Below, one piece after another: positions 26,552 through 35,893 of a DNA stretch of 64,000 nt (the first letter of the stretch is position 1; each line of letters starts with the position of its first letter). The notes under the pieces are model-generated. The model saw nothing but the letters and a program-made list of their open reading frames with translations, had not been told where the DNA came from and ran no database searches. The translations under genes and the position numbers were made by a program. The stretch comes from JBKCUK01 sp046318415. Lineage in GTDB: Bacteria > Pseudomonadota > Alphaproteobacteria > Caedimonadales > Caedimonadaceae. Location: NCBI GenBank assembly GCA_046318415.1, contig JBKCUK010000004.1:1-64000 (forward strand), read 5' to 3'.

Positions 26552-27768
26552 CGCCAGCTTCAAATCAGGCATGGATTGAGCGCGAAAGCTGCCATGGCGC
26601 CCCCAACTATCACCCCCTTCCCGTGGTCTTGACCAAGGCCCAGGGGGTGTGGGCCTATGATGTGGAAGATAAATGCTACCTGGATATGATGTCGGCCTAT
26701 TCGGCCCTCAATTTTGGCCACAGCCACCCGCACCTAGTGGCGGCCTTGTCGAGCCAGGCGGCACGATTGGCCATGTGCTCACGGGCCTTTCATAACGATC
26801 AGTTGCCCCTTTTTTGCGAAAAACTCTCTGAGCTTACCGGCCTTGATCGGGTCCTTCCCATGAATACAGGCGCCGAAGCTGTGGAAACCGCCCTCAAAGC
26901 TGCCCGGCGCTGGGGCTATGAAGTTAAAGGTATTCCCAATGATCGTGCAGAGATTATTGTCTGTGAACAAAATTTTCATGGCCGCACCACAACCATCATT
27001 AGTTTTTCGTCTGAGGAGGGATATAAACGCCATTTTGGCCCTCTGACACCCGGGTTTCGCACCATTCCCTTTGATGATGTGGCTGCCCTTGAAGCGGCCA
27101 TCACGCCCCACACCTGCGCCTTTCTGGTAGAGCCCGTCCAGGGCGAGGCCGGCATCTACCCGGCAAAGCCAGGTTACTTAAGTGAATGCCTGGAGATCTG
27201 CCGGCGCCATCGCGTTTTAATGATGGTGGATGAGATCCAAACCGGACTGGGGCGAACCGGCCAAGTGTTTGCCTATCAGCATGATCAGATAACCCCAGAC
27301 GTGTTGATTTTAGGCAAAGCTCTCGGCGGTGGATTACTGCCCATTTCTGCCGTCATCGCCCATGCCGAAGTCCTTGATCTCATGGGCCCAGGCTCCCATG
27401 GCTCGACCTTCGGCGGGAATCCTCTGGCCTGTCACGTGGCCTGCACCGCCCTTAAGATGTTGACGGAACAAGACTTGGCCTCAAAAGCCGCCGAAATGGG
27501 TACCTGGATGATGGAACGCCTTCAAAAAATGCAGCTTTCTTGCGTGCGGGAGATCCGTGGTAGAGGCTTAATGATAGGCCTTGATATTGACCCGCAGATG
27601 GCCTCGGCAAGGCAGGTGTGTGAGGCACTGTTAAACTTTGGCATCCTCTCCAAAGACACCCACCAGACAGTTGTGCGCTTGGCACCCCCGCTGGTCATTA
27701 CCCGCGAAGAGCTTTCGTGGGGCCTTGAGCAAATTGAAGCCTGCCTCAAGGGATTTTCCTCAAGCTGA
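26518..27768 (+). CDS. rocD: Ornithine aminotransferase
   Basis: This 416-residue PLP enzyme transfers the delta-amino group of ornithine to 2-oxoglutarate. The N-terminal GAPNYHPLPVVL is the ornithine-aminotransferase form of the class-III motif. GxTGAEAVETALKAAR-type cofactor binding is at 116-130 (NTGAEAVETALKAAR), and the PLP lysine is K267 in DVLILGKALGGG. GGGGAG lies ahead of the ATG. It is coupled to the arginase gene, and the two form an arginine-catabolic pair feeding glutamate and proline. Confidence 0.95.
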   Translation: MSFDAGTTKPVTPASNQAWIERESCHGAPNYHPLPVVLTKAQGVWAYDVEDKCYLDMMSAYSALNFGHSHPHLVAALSSQAARLAMCSRAFHNDQLPLFCEKLSELTGLDRVLPMNTGAEAVETALKAARRWGYEVKGIPNDRAEIIVCEQNFHGRTTTIISFSSEEGYKRHFGPLTPGFRTIPFDDVAALEAAITPHTCAFLVEPVQGEAGIYPAKPGYLSECLEICRRHRVLMMVDEIQTGLGRTGQVFAYQHDQITPDVLILGKALGGGLLPISAVIAHAEVLDLMGPGSHGSTFGGNPLACHVACTALKMLTEQDLASKAAEMGTWMMERLQKMQLSCVREIRGRGLMIGLDIDPQMASARQVCEALLNFGILSKDTHQTVVRLAPPLVITREELSWGLEQIEACLKGFSSS

Positions 27769-27781
27769 GGCGCCTTTGAGT

Positions 27782-30027
27782 TTATTTTTCCAAAAAAGAG
27801 ACGATGACCTCAGGCCGCTTGTTGCGAAACGCTTCTAAAACTTGTGTTACGTGGGACGGCACTGAACGGTCAAACCACTCACTTGCATGGGGTAGCCCGA
27901 GATACATTAAGGCCGGCAATTGCTCAAAGACGTCCAGGTTAAAGTTTTTGTTGTAGTTGTAGTGATGAATCATAACGGTCCTAAGACCGGTCAAAAACCC
28001 CAAGGGAGCCATCTGTTGCAAATTAAAACTCTCGCCATTCATGTTCGAGATATTCAACCGCAACTTTGTTAAAGAAGAGAGTTTGCTCAAATCTTGTACA
28101 AGACTGCTGAGATAGGAATCAAAACGGGAGTAGTCCCGGTTTTTAATTTCAAGCGAGGATAAAGTCGTAAAGTAAGATAAGAACGAGAAATCAACCGGCT
28201 CCTTTGAACGTGATTTCACACTTAAGTGTCGCAGATTGTAACAACCGGTCAGAAACGTCATGTCTTTGATCTCACGTTGATACCCAATCTCTAGGCTGCG
28301 GAGACTCGACGGCACACAGGAAGGGGCTGGATCTTCCTCACGCACCCAACCAAATAAACCGGCACGTAAATGGGTTAAAGTCGTCATGTGGGCCAAACCC
28401 TCGAGCACGTGATGGGCAGAGGCGACGCCCCGAAAATTGAGGGTTTTGAGGGTAGTAGACTGTGCAAAACCCTGAAGCACTAGGTCAACGGGACGACCTG
28501 GGGCGGGATAATCACCCGGAAATTTGAGGTGGGAACCCTCTAAGCTGAGGACTTGTAATGCTGGTGCGTGGACCAATTCAGCAAGTTTATGGGCCCACAA
28601 ATGCGGTTGATACTCGAGACTGAGGCGGCGCAAATGGAGCAGTTTTGCAAGGGGACTGACGTCATATAGGTTCGTTTTCATTGGCACGCGATGATATGAA
28701 CGCCAAGGATCGGGATCAATGTGGCCATTCAATATTAATTCTTGTAGGTTCTGGGCGTTGCTAAGTTTTGCAACGATTTCGTCCGTGACGTCACACCTAG
28801 CCAGCTCCAGTTTTCCAATGAGCACAAGATTGGGCCAAAAGAGGCGATCAATCCCCACGCCACGGAAATTCCACATTTTTATGGCTAAGGTGAAGTTGTC
28901 TTCTTGGGCTCTGCGCAGGCATATCGACAGCTGATCATATTCTTCGTTCCTGACAACCTTAATCGTTGGCCGCGAGAATCCGTCGAATATCTCCCGGCTC
29001 TCCTCTAGCACCCCTTTAAAGTGGCGGTAAAAGGTTTCCCTGAGGGGTCGAAGCTGTGCGGCAAAGGCTTTGTTGGTGCACATCAAAGCGATGAGATCCG
29101 AGATCCTGGGTTGTGGCCTATTAAACGCAACGGGCGGCGCAAGCCAGCCACCAATGAGAGGTATCACATCAGAGAGCTGGGATGCATCAAGGGATACCAC
29201 CCCCAACACCAGCCCAACCTTATCCACCACAGTGATGTGGGGATGCATGGCTTTCAACCGGTTGGTCTGCTGGCTTGGCACGGGGCTGTTCTCAACGGAT
29301 AAAAAACGAAGGGATTGAGAAGTTTGTAAGGGTTCGATGTCGTTAACATCAGGGCAATCTTCAAGGCTTAATGACGCAAGGTGCGGCAGTTTCGCAATTC
29401 TGTTTAGCGCTTGCTGCGTTAGGCTGCACTGGACCAAGCGGAGCTCTTGGAGGGGAAATTGCAAGCCCATATAGACAGTAAAGTTCGGCCCCTGGATCAT
29501 TGCATTGGTGAGCGTGAGTCTTTCAAGAACAGGTAAATGGAAGAGAGAATCAATGTCATTGGTGTATAGTTTTCTCAATGCATTTTGCAGCTTGCCGATC
29601 CAGCCCCCACGGGGTGTTGGCCTTAGTTCTTCAATCTGAAGATGGAGGGCCGTGATCAGGTGTTCATTGTCCCGAATAATATCACATACGCTTATGTCTA
29701 AACTGGTAAGCCGGAGGCTGACTTCATCCCCAAGCTGAATGGAACGTCTGAGGGAGATCACCTCGGGGGTTTCCCCCGCCCACCCTTCCAGCAAAGAAAA
29801 AAAGCCGCATTGAAGAATTCACCGTTATCCAGCGCTGCTCGTCGTGCCTCCTTTATTTGATTCTTCACTAGGTGCGATAGAGAATCCGACCGAGCTGGCA
29901 CCGAAAGAGGAGTGCCGGACCTCACCTGATCGGACGAGTCTGCTATTTCGGGAGAACTTGCCCAAATATTGTTAAGGCTGATCATCGCCAGCACAAAATA
30001 AAAAGACATTTTTTTGTTCAAGTTCAT
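27782..30027 (-). pseudogene. Secreted LRR/F-box-like protein split by a -1 frameshift at a T7 run
   Basis: Two overlapping frames appear to form one gene. The upstream frame starts at the ATG at 30027 (a longer frame reaches 30075) and encodes a signal peptide (MSFYFVLAMISLNNIWASS) plus about 70 residues, stopping at 29758. The downstream frame (27782-29794, 670 residues, only a TTG as start) carries leucine-rich repeats before and after an F-box-like segment at about 205-255 (IPLIGGWL, then DLIALMCTNKAFAAQLRPL). A -1 shift at TTTTTTT (29797-29803) joins them without a stop. The downstream protein is a clear paralog of the intact gene at 30080-32428, which has its own signal peptide. It may be a pseudogene, a sequencing error, phase variation or programmed frameshifting. 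Confidence 0.7.
29797..29803 (-). other. Slippery heptamer TTTTTTT at the frame change
   Basis: In the upstream frame the minus strand reads GCT TTT TTT CTT. The heptamer T TTT TTT fits the X XXY YYZ rule for -1 slippage, and a -1 shift here leads directly into the 670-residue LRR frame (TTT TTT TCT TTG CTG GAA). Confidence 0.65.
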
Positions 30028-30079
30028 CAAATAAAAATTTTTAATATATTCTTTTATCTGTACATAAAAAATCAAATAA

Positions 30080-32428
30080 TCAAAAAGAGATTAATTTACC
30101 ATCCATATAAACCATGACTTTGGGGCGTTTAACCTGGAATTGCGTCAATGCAGAACGAATAATGTTGTTTTTTCCCCCATTCTCAAAGAGTGTAGTCGAG
30201 GGTATGTGCAGTCGTTGCAGTGCAGGCATGTTCAGAAAAACATCAAAATTCAGATCTTTAGTATAAAAACACCAATAAATCGAGAGCTCTTGAAGTTCAG
30301 GCAAGTCAGCAAGGGGGGCAAGGGTATCAAAATTTGATGCATCCGAACGAGAAATACCTGGGATCAAAGTTAATTTCTTGAGCGAACGAATGCGCGCAAG
30401 ATTTTCAAGGAGCATTTTAGAACTTTTGGAAGGTTGCCCAGCTTCTGTAATGTTGATGCGCAAAGACTCCAAACTTTTAAACTTCGATAGAGAAGCAAAA
30501 TCAAAATTATTAAAATAGAACATACTTAGATTCAGGGTTCTTAGTGCAAACCATGCATTCAGAGTTACCTGCGCACTACTTGGCCAAAACCATGGTGTTT
30601 CAAGGTTAAGCGCCGTTAGAGAAGAAGATCCTGGAAATTCAATAATCACAGGGGCATCGCGGCTTCCCTGCTCTCTAGTACTTGATATATGGCGGACTGG
30701 TAGGGACACATCTGTGAATAATTCTTGAAGCGAGGGGATACTCAGTACATCATTTATGTCGTCGGGCTCAAGGTTATTACCCCGAAGATCAAGACTGGTC
30801 AATGACGCAGAAGTTTGCATTTCAGTCAACGCATTGCGAATGTCATCACCTGCATTTCGAGGGGCGAAGTCCCTATGGGCAGAACCCCTTTTGTCAATGC
30901 TTGGGCGAAGCTGTTTAAGAGTTAATTTTTTTAAACGGGGGGCTTTAGCCAATGAGGCAAGACTGTTAGCTTTGATATAACCGCACTCGGCCAAACTTAA
31001 CTCTTCAAGAGATTGCATCTCAGCCAGAGGACTTACATCAAAAGGAAAATAACCAAATTCAGTGAGATCTCGGCTAGTTGCACAAGACACCTCATCGAGA
31101 ATCAACACTCTTAAATTTTTAGCCTTTGTCAAACCATGAATAACACCAGGGTCAATGGACGCTTTAGATAAATCCAAACAAGAGATAAACTCAATAAAGG
31201 GCCAAAACGAGTCGTTGGGAGCGGGCATGTAGAGGCGTAGCATTCTCAAAGCAACTTTTTTACCTTGCTTTCCAGCAGCCTGCATATAAGCGACGAAACC
31301 CTCATACATTGCTTTTTTCTTTCGCCAGTTCTGATGGAAAAAGGACTCCTGAGGCTCTATTTTAAGGGATTCTTGATTCAAATTTTCATAACAATAGTAC
31401 CAAATACGCGTTCTTATGGGCCTAAGTGTCTCAGGAAGCCCTTTTTTAACGCACATGAGCGCTTGCAGATCCCGCGATTGCAAGAATTCTCCGATTGAAT
31501 AAAAAACATCGAGAGGTAAATCACCTAAAGGAAAGAAGCTCAAATAAGATCCTGCGCGGCCCACCACATCCACCTCTGGGCGCGCCTTTTTAAAAGCGTG
31601 GGCTAACTCAATGGGCACAGGACTCCTAAAAACTGAAAGGTAGCGAAGCGCTCTAGCCGTTTTCAACGCGTCGACTTGGGTAATATTGGGGCACTCTTGA
31701 AGGGTCAGGCTTTCAAGGTTCGACAGCTCTGTAAATCGAATCAATCCTTTGTTTGACAAGTCGCAATTTATTAATTTGATGCGACGAAGGGGAGACCCAA
31801 CCCAAGAAGGACCAAATAAACCCCTTCCAATATCTTGGTCTTTTAATTGCACCTTATAGAGCGTTAAGTCTTGCAAATAAGGCATCTGCATCAGCAGATC
31901 AATGCCTTCCGTACTGGTTTTTTTGAAGTAATTGAACAACCTTTTAATAAAACCATCATCGTGATTTCCATAAAATCCCACATCGAGCGCTGTGAGTAAA
32001 TGCTGACATAGATCAAGGATCTCAAAGTTATCTGCATTTGATCCGATGAGGCTCAATTGAATTTTTGCGTTAGCAGCTTTTGCCTTGGCTATATAAAGCT
32101 CCAGCCTCTGCTTATCGAGCCTTAATTTATAGCTCCATAATTTAAGGCCCTTTTTATTTGATTTTTCATCAAGGTCTGCCCTAATCCATTGATCAGCGCG
32201 GCCATGCATCATAGCTTCGGTCCATTGGCGATCACTCAAAAGTACCCACCGAACCTGTTCAGCACGCGGAGTATCCCATTCATAATTTTTGGAGAAGGTG
32301 TAACTGCAGATTTTTTGTTTTACTTCATCGGGAAGGTCTGGAATTTCTTGGGGTGACGCCAAAAGGCGGGAAAAGGAGACGATCAGCAGCAAAAACACGC
32401 GAGCTTTTGTTGAATAAATGAATCCCAA
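30080..32428 (-). CDS. Secreted LRR protein with F-box-like segments
   Basis: This is a 782-residue protein with a signal peptide (about 1-24, ending LLAS). EIPDLPDEVKQKICSYTF at 28-45 resembles the start of an F-box. Residues about 170-290 are leucine-rich repeats, residues about 303-345 (GDLPLDVFYSIGEFL, then RDLQALMCVKKGLPETL) fit the F-box consensus LPxExxxxIxxxL...DLxxxxxVxKxxxxxx, and further leucine-rich repeats run to the C-terminus (for example LTSLDLRGNNLEPDDI). In eukaryotes F-box plus LRR proteins are substrate receptors of SCF ubiquitin ligases, and several intracellular bacteria secrete such proteins. Export followed by a host-directed role is an inference. The neighbour at 27782 is its paralog. 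Confidence 0.8.
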   Translation of the reverse strand: MGFIYSTKARVFLLLIVSFSRLLASPQEIPDLPDEVKQKICSYTFSKNYEWDTPRAEQVRWVLLSDRQWTEAMMHGRADQWIRADLDEKSNKKGLKLWSYKLRLDKQRLELYIAKAKAANAKIQLSLIGSNADNFEILDLCQHLLTALDVGFYGNHDDGFIKRLFNYFKKTSTEGIDLLMQMPYLQDLTLYKVQLKDQDIGRGLFGPSWVGSPLRRIKLINCDLSNKGLIRFTELSNLESLTLQECPNITQVDALKTARALRYLSVFRSPVPIELAHAFKKARPEVDVVGRAGSYLSFFPLGDLPLDVFYSIGEFLQSRDLQALMCVKKGLPETLRPIRTRIWYYCYENLNQESLKIEPQESFFHQNWRKKKAMYEGFVAYMQAAGKQGKKVALRMLRLYMPAPNDSFWPFIEFISCLDLSKASIDPGVIHGLTKAKNLRVLILDEVSCATSRDLTEFGYFPFDVSPLAEMQSLEELSLAECGYIKANSLASLAKAPRLKKLTLKQLRPSIDKRGSAHRDFAPRNAGDDIRNALTEMQTSASLTSLDLRGNNLEPDDINDVLSIPSLQELFTDVSLPVRHISSTREQGSRDAPVIIEFPGSSSLTALNLETPWFWPSSAQVTLNAWFALRTLNLSMFYFNNFDFASLSKFKSLESLRINITEAGQPSKSSKMLLENLARIRSLKKLTLIPGISRSDASNFDTLAPLADLPELQELSIYWCFYTKDLNFDVFLNMPALQRLHIPSTTLFENGGKNNIIRSALTQFQVKRPKVMVYMDGKLISF

Positions 32429-32542
32429 AATGCCCCCCCAAATTGCAAACTTTTAGAGCATCACACTAAATAGGGTGGCTTATCAATAATAACAAGCAAG
32501 AAATACTGAATGATTAAAACATAGGCGGGATCTATAAAGCAA

Positions 32543-32567
32543 AACAGCCGAGCAAAGCCCGGCTGTT
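32543..32567 (-). terminator. Intrinsic terminator after pal
   Basis: AACAGCCG and CGGCTGTT pair over 8 bp around a 9-nt loop. On the minus strand the stem runs into TTTTGCTTT. It starts 25 bp past the pal stop and closes the tol-pal region. Confidence 0.8.
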
Positions 32568-32591
32568 CTTTAACGGATGTGTCGCTAAAAT

Positions 32592-33086
32592 TTAGCGGAC
32601 AACAACAACGGCGCGACGGTTTTGAGCCCAAGAAGCCTCGTCATGACCGGCTGCAACTGGACGCTCTTTACCGTAAGAAACTGTGTCAACGCGCTTTGCA
32701 TCAACACCCTTTGCGATCAGACCCTTCTTGACGCTGTTGGCACGACGTGCACCCAGAGCCAAGTTGTACTCAACGGTGCCGCGCTCGTCGCAGTGACCTT
32801 CAACAACAACGTTGACGGATGGCCACTTAGCCAGCCAAGCGGATTGACCCTCAACGGTCTTCTTGCCTTCTTCGTTCAGGTCAGAACGATCGAATGCAAA
32901 GTGAACGGTGTCACCAACGTTCTTACGGAAGTCGTCAGCAGAACCTGGAACTGGGCCAGCGCCAGCAGCATTTGGATTTGGCCAATTGTCGAAACCTGTA
33001 CCCTTGGTCTCAGCCTTGTCTGGACCGCTTTCACAAGCAGCCAAGAACAGTCCGGCAGCAGCAACGCTGAGCAGTTGATAACGCAT
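32592..33086 (-). CDS. pal: Peptidoglycan-associated lipoprotein Pal
   Basis: This is a 164-residue outer-membrane lipoprotein with the lipobox LFLAAC (C18). A short linker is followed by an OmpA-like domain with VHFAFDRSDLNEEG, VVEGHCDERGTVEYN and NRRAVVVV, which bind diaminopimelate in peptidoglycan. It works with TolB and TolQRA during outer-membrane constriction. It is separated from tolB by 100 bp containing a terminator-like hairpin. The usual next gene, cpoB/ybgF, is absent. Confidence 0.97.
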   Translation of the reverse strand: MRYQLLSVAAAGLFLAACESGPDKAETKGTGFDNWPNPNAAGAGPVPGSADDFRKNVGDTVHFAFDRSDLNEEGKKTVEGQSAWLAKWPSVNVVVEGHCDERGTVEYNLALGARRANSVKKGLIAKGVDAKRVDTVSYGKERPVAAGHDEASWAQNRRAVVVVR

Positions 33087-33107
33087 GGATTTTCCCCTTA
33101 TTTCCTA

Positions 33108-33143
33108 TTAACAAAAACGCTTAGGGCCAACCACAGCCCTAAG
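33108..33143 (-). terminator. Terminator or attenuator between tolB and pal
   Basis: CTTAGGGC (33120-33127) and GCCCTAAG (33136-33143) form a perfect 8-bp stem with an 8-nt loop. On the minus strand it is followed by CGTTTTTGTT, a good intrinsic-terminator tail. It would uncouple pal from tolB or make readthrough partial. Confidence 0.7.
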
Positions 33144-33186
33144 TCATCAATTAGCCCTAACTCCACGAAATGATATATCAAAAATT

Positions 33187-34515
33187 TTAGGGAAGCAAGG
33201 GGGACCAACTCCCGGATTCAGCATCGGTGGGTGTTTCCAGCAAGCGTTCGTTATGCCCCGTTAAATCAACAGTATAAAGGCGCTTCCTGCCTTGGTTATC
33301 CTGGCGTGAGAACAACACCACACGGCCATTGGGCGACCACGAGGGCATATCAATGACGCCGCCCGTTGCAAGGAGACGCTCACCACTGCCATCTTCGCGC
33401 ATGACGCCCAAATAAAAGCTTCCCTTGTGCAGCTTCACAAAAGCGACCATGTCACCCCGCGGCGACCAAGAAACCATCAGGTAGATACCCTCACCAAAGC
33501 TGATGCGCTCGGCACTGCCGCCACTGCTGCCCATCACATAAAGTTGCGGTTTGCCGCCGCGATCTGAAACAAAGATAACCTTAGACCCATCGGGAGACAC
33601 GCTGGGTGAGGAGTCAATATGAGGGCCCTGAGTCAGGCGTGTTTGTTGGCGGCTGGCAAGATCAATGGCGTAAAGCGAGGTCATGCCGTCGCCGTACTCG
33701 GCACTGAAAATCACCCGGCGACCATCGGGCGTAAAGCGGGCAGAAGACACCTGACCCGCCATTTGACCCAGCATTATTTTTTGGCCGCTGTTGAGGTCCA
33801 TGAAATGAAGCTTGAATTTACGCCCGGCCCCAGATCCAGCTTGCTCGAGATAAATCAGGCGTTGTGCATCGGGCGAGAACGAGGGGGTCTGCACGAAATT
33901 TTGGCCTGCCGTTAAGTAGCGATGGTTAGCCCCATCGCGGTCCATGATTGCGATACGTTTGATCGGCTTAATCTGGCTTCCCGTCTGGGAAACGTAGGCG
34001 ATGCGGGTGTCAAAGTACCCGTCCTCACCGGTCAAGCGCTTATAGATGGCATCGGCGATTTTGTGGGCCGAGCGCCTTAAATCTTGCGTAGAAACCGTAA
34101 AGGCGAGACCCTCGACTTGCTGTTCATTGAGCACGTCATAAAGACGAAATTCGATGCGATACTGGCCACCCCCAGCATCGCTCACATCGCCCTTCACCAA
34201 CGCTTGAGCATTAATCACGCGCCAATCGCCAAACCTTGGCCCCTGCTGCAGGGATTGGGCATCCTGAATGAAGGAACGAGGATCAATGGGCTTGAACAGG
34301 CCCGAGCTCTCTAAGTCCGCAGCCACCACCATGGAGATTTGCCGTCCAATATCGGCCGCAACACCCGATGACCCGGTCAAGTCGGTAATGGCAATGGGGA
34401 TGGGCTGAAAGGTGCCTTGGGTAATTTCCACCTCAAGGGCGGCTCGGGCAACGGGTGCGACTAAAAACGCTGGGATCACCAGTCTTGTTATGAGAGTTAT
34501 CGCTTGGCGCAGCAT
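33187..34515 (-). CDS. tolB: Tol-Pal system beta-propeller protein TolB
   Basis: This 442-residue periplasmic protein has a signal peptide (LITRLVIPAFLVAPVARA), an N-terminal alpha/beta domain to about residue 165, and a six-bladed beta-propeller built from WD40-like repeats (PSFSPDAQRLIYLE, SPSVSPDGSKVIFVSDRGG, VSWSPRGDMVAFVK, PSWSPNGRVVLFSRQ). It contacts Pal and TolA. It follows tolA by 9 bp. Confidence 0.97.
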   Translation of the reverse strand: MLRQAITLITRLVIPAFLVAPVARAALEVEITQGTFQPIPIAITDLTGSSGVAADIGRQISMVVAADLESSGLFKPIDPRSFIQDAQSLQQGPRFGDWRVINAQALVKGDVSDAGGGQYRIEFRLYDVLNEQQVEGLAFTVSTQDLRRSAHKIADAIYKRLTGEDGYFDTRIAYVSQTGSQIKPIKRIAIMDRDGANHRYLTAGQNFVQTPSFSPDAQRLIYLEQAGSGAGRKFKLHFMDLNSGQKIMLGQMAGQVSSARFTPDGRRVIFSAEYGDGMTSLYAIDLASRQQTRLTQGPHIDSSPSVSPDGSKVIFVSDRGGKPQLYVMGSSGGSAERISFGEGIYLMVSWSPRGDMVAFVKLHKGSFYLGVMREDGSGERLLATGGVIDMPSWSPNGRVVLFSRQDNQGRKRLYTVDLTGHNERLLETPTDAESGSWSPLLP

Positions 34516-34524
34516 GTTGACTCC

Positions 34525-35388
34525 TTAAAAGTCTTTGGGGTTGAAGTGAATTTCGATTTTCTTCCAGTCGTTATAACGCTCGGCGGGCAATTTTAACGGC
34601 ACACAGCGCGGATCCTTGACCGCGCGAAGCGCACTTTCTGCCGCTACCCGAAACATAGGATCACGGGCGGCGCGACCGCTGTCAAGCACCCGTGAACTGA
34701 TCACCGAACCATCCAAATTCAGCTGAATCTCAACGCGCACATCAAGGCTTGAGGCATTTTTCACCGCAGCGGGCACGTTCCAGCATTTCATAACCTGAGC
34801 GCGCACAAAGCCACTGAGATCAGCTGTGGGCTCATCCCCCACATCACCCGCCTGATTAGAGGCAGCCTTTTCCTTTGATTTTTCGTCGGTTACATCATCG
34901 CTTTGCTCAGGCTCGCTTTCCGCCAAGTTCTTTAGAACTGAATCAAACGACTTGGTTTTCTTGGGCTTTTTCTTTGGCTCAGGCTCTTTTTTAACCTCAG
35001 GTTGCTTCTTGGGCTCTTCTTTAGGTTTGTCCTTGGGCTTTTCTTCTTTTGGCTTAGGCAGGACTTCCTCAGGTTTTTGCTCGATGGGTTTTTCTTCAGG
35101 CTTGACCGGCTCTTTTGGCTTTTCTTCAACCTTTTTTTCAGCCTCAGGCTCACTGGGCGTGGGCAGCGGCTTTTTTTCTTCTGGCTTTGGCTGTTCTTTG
35201 GGTTCCTCGGTGGGTTTTGGATTCAACACCGGCTTTGGCGAACGCGTCCGATCGGATAGGGTCACCACCTCGACGGGGACAGGCGTAATCAGATCCGGGT
35301 CACGCTTGGGCAAGCTGGGCAAGCCGATGAGCGCAATCAAGAACACAATGAAGTGCAGAATCGCAGAAAAAAGCGCTGCACGACGCAT
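34525..35388 (-). CDS. tolA: TolA-like cell-envelope integrity protein
   Basis: This 287-residue protein has one N-terminal transmembrane helix (about 5-24). A long Pro/Lys/Glu low-complexity region at about 45-160 spans the periplasm, and a C-terminal TonB/TolA-like domain (QVMKCWNVPAAVKNASSLDV to the end) follows. The position between tolR and tolB fixes the assignment, since TolA sequences are poorly conserved. It links the TolQR motor to TolB and Pal. Confidence 0.93.
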   Translation of the reverse strand: MRRAALFSAILHFIVFLIALIGLPSLPKRDPDLITPVPVEVVTLSDRTRSPKPVLNPKPTEEPKEQPKPEEKKPLPTPSEPEAEKKVEEKPKEPVKPEEKPIEQKPEEVLPKPKEEKPKDKPKEEPKKQPEVKKEPEPKKKPKKTKSFDSVLKNLAESEPEQSDDVTDEKSKEKAASNQAGDVGDEPTADLSGFVRAQVMKCWNVPAAVKNASSLDVRVEIQLNLDGSVISSRVLDSGRAARDPMFRVAAESALRAVKDPRCVPLKLPAERYNDWKKIEIHFNPKDF

Positions 35389-35402
35389 TGGCCTTATCCT
35401 TT

Positions 35403-35891
35403 CTATCGCCCAACGGCGGGTTGGCTGGCGGACCGCACCCCAGCACCTTGCGGGGCGGGTGATGGCAGTTCAGCCAGCAAAGCCACCTTGGAAAAGCCAG
35501 CTGCACTGAGGGTGCCCATGACTTCCATCACCTTACCATAGGCAATGGCTTGATCGCCGCGCACAAAAATGCGGGTATCTGGCTTTGCTGCTGTAATCGC
35601 CTGCAGACGCGGGACCAACGCCTCCAAGGGTACAGGGGTTTCTTGCAGATAAATCTCACCCTTGGCGGTGACGCTGATGGTCAAGGGCTCGGTCTGTTCG
35701 TTGATCGAGCTGGCATTGGCCTTTGGTAAATCCACGGGCACGCCCACCGTCATCATCGGCGCTGTGACCATGAAGATGACCAGTAAGACCAGCATGACGT
35801 CCACCAGCGGGGTGACGTTAATCTCACTCATGACCGGCCGGGAGAAGCGCCCACCGCTGCCGTTGCTGCGTTTTTGGATGCCGCCTGCCAT
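35403..35891 (-). CDS. tolR: Biopolymer transporter TolR
   Basis: This 162-residue ExbD/TolR-family protein has one transmembrane helix in SEINVTPLVDVMLVLLVIFM, whose Asp is the conserved protonatable residue, and a periplasmic domain ending in VMGTLSAAGFSKVALL. It forms the proton-driven motor with TolQ, encoded 2 bp upstream. Confidence 0.96.
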   Translation of the reverse strand: MAGGIQKRSNGSGGRFSRPVMSEINVTPLVDVMLVLLVIFMVTAPMMTVGVPVDLPKANASSINEQTEPLTISVTAKGEIYLQETPVPLEALVPRLQAITAAKPDTRIFVRGDQAIAYGKVMEVMGTLSAAGFSKVALLAELPSPAPQGAGVRSASQPAVGR

Positions 35892-35893
35892 GG

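Noticed and set aside
34952..35509. A Gly/Phe/Ser-rich plus-strand frame opposite tolA
   Set aside because: It is the mirror image of the Pro/Lys/Glu low-complexity region of TolA and not a real gene.
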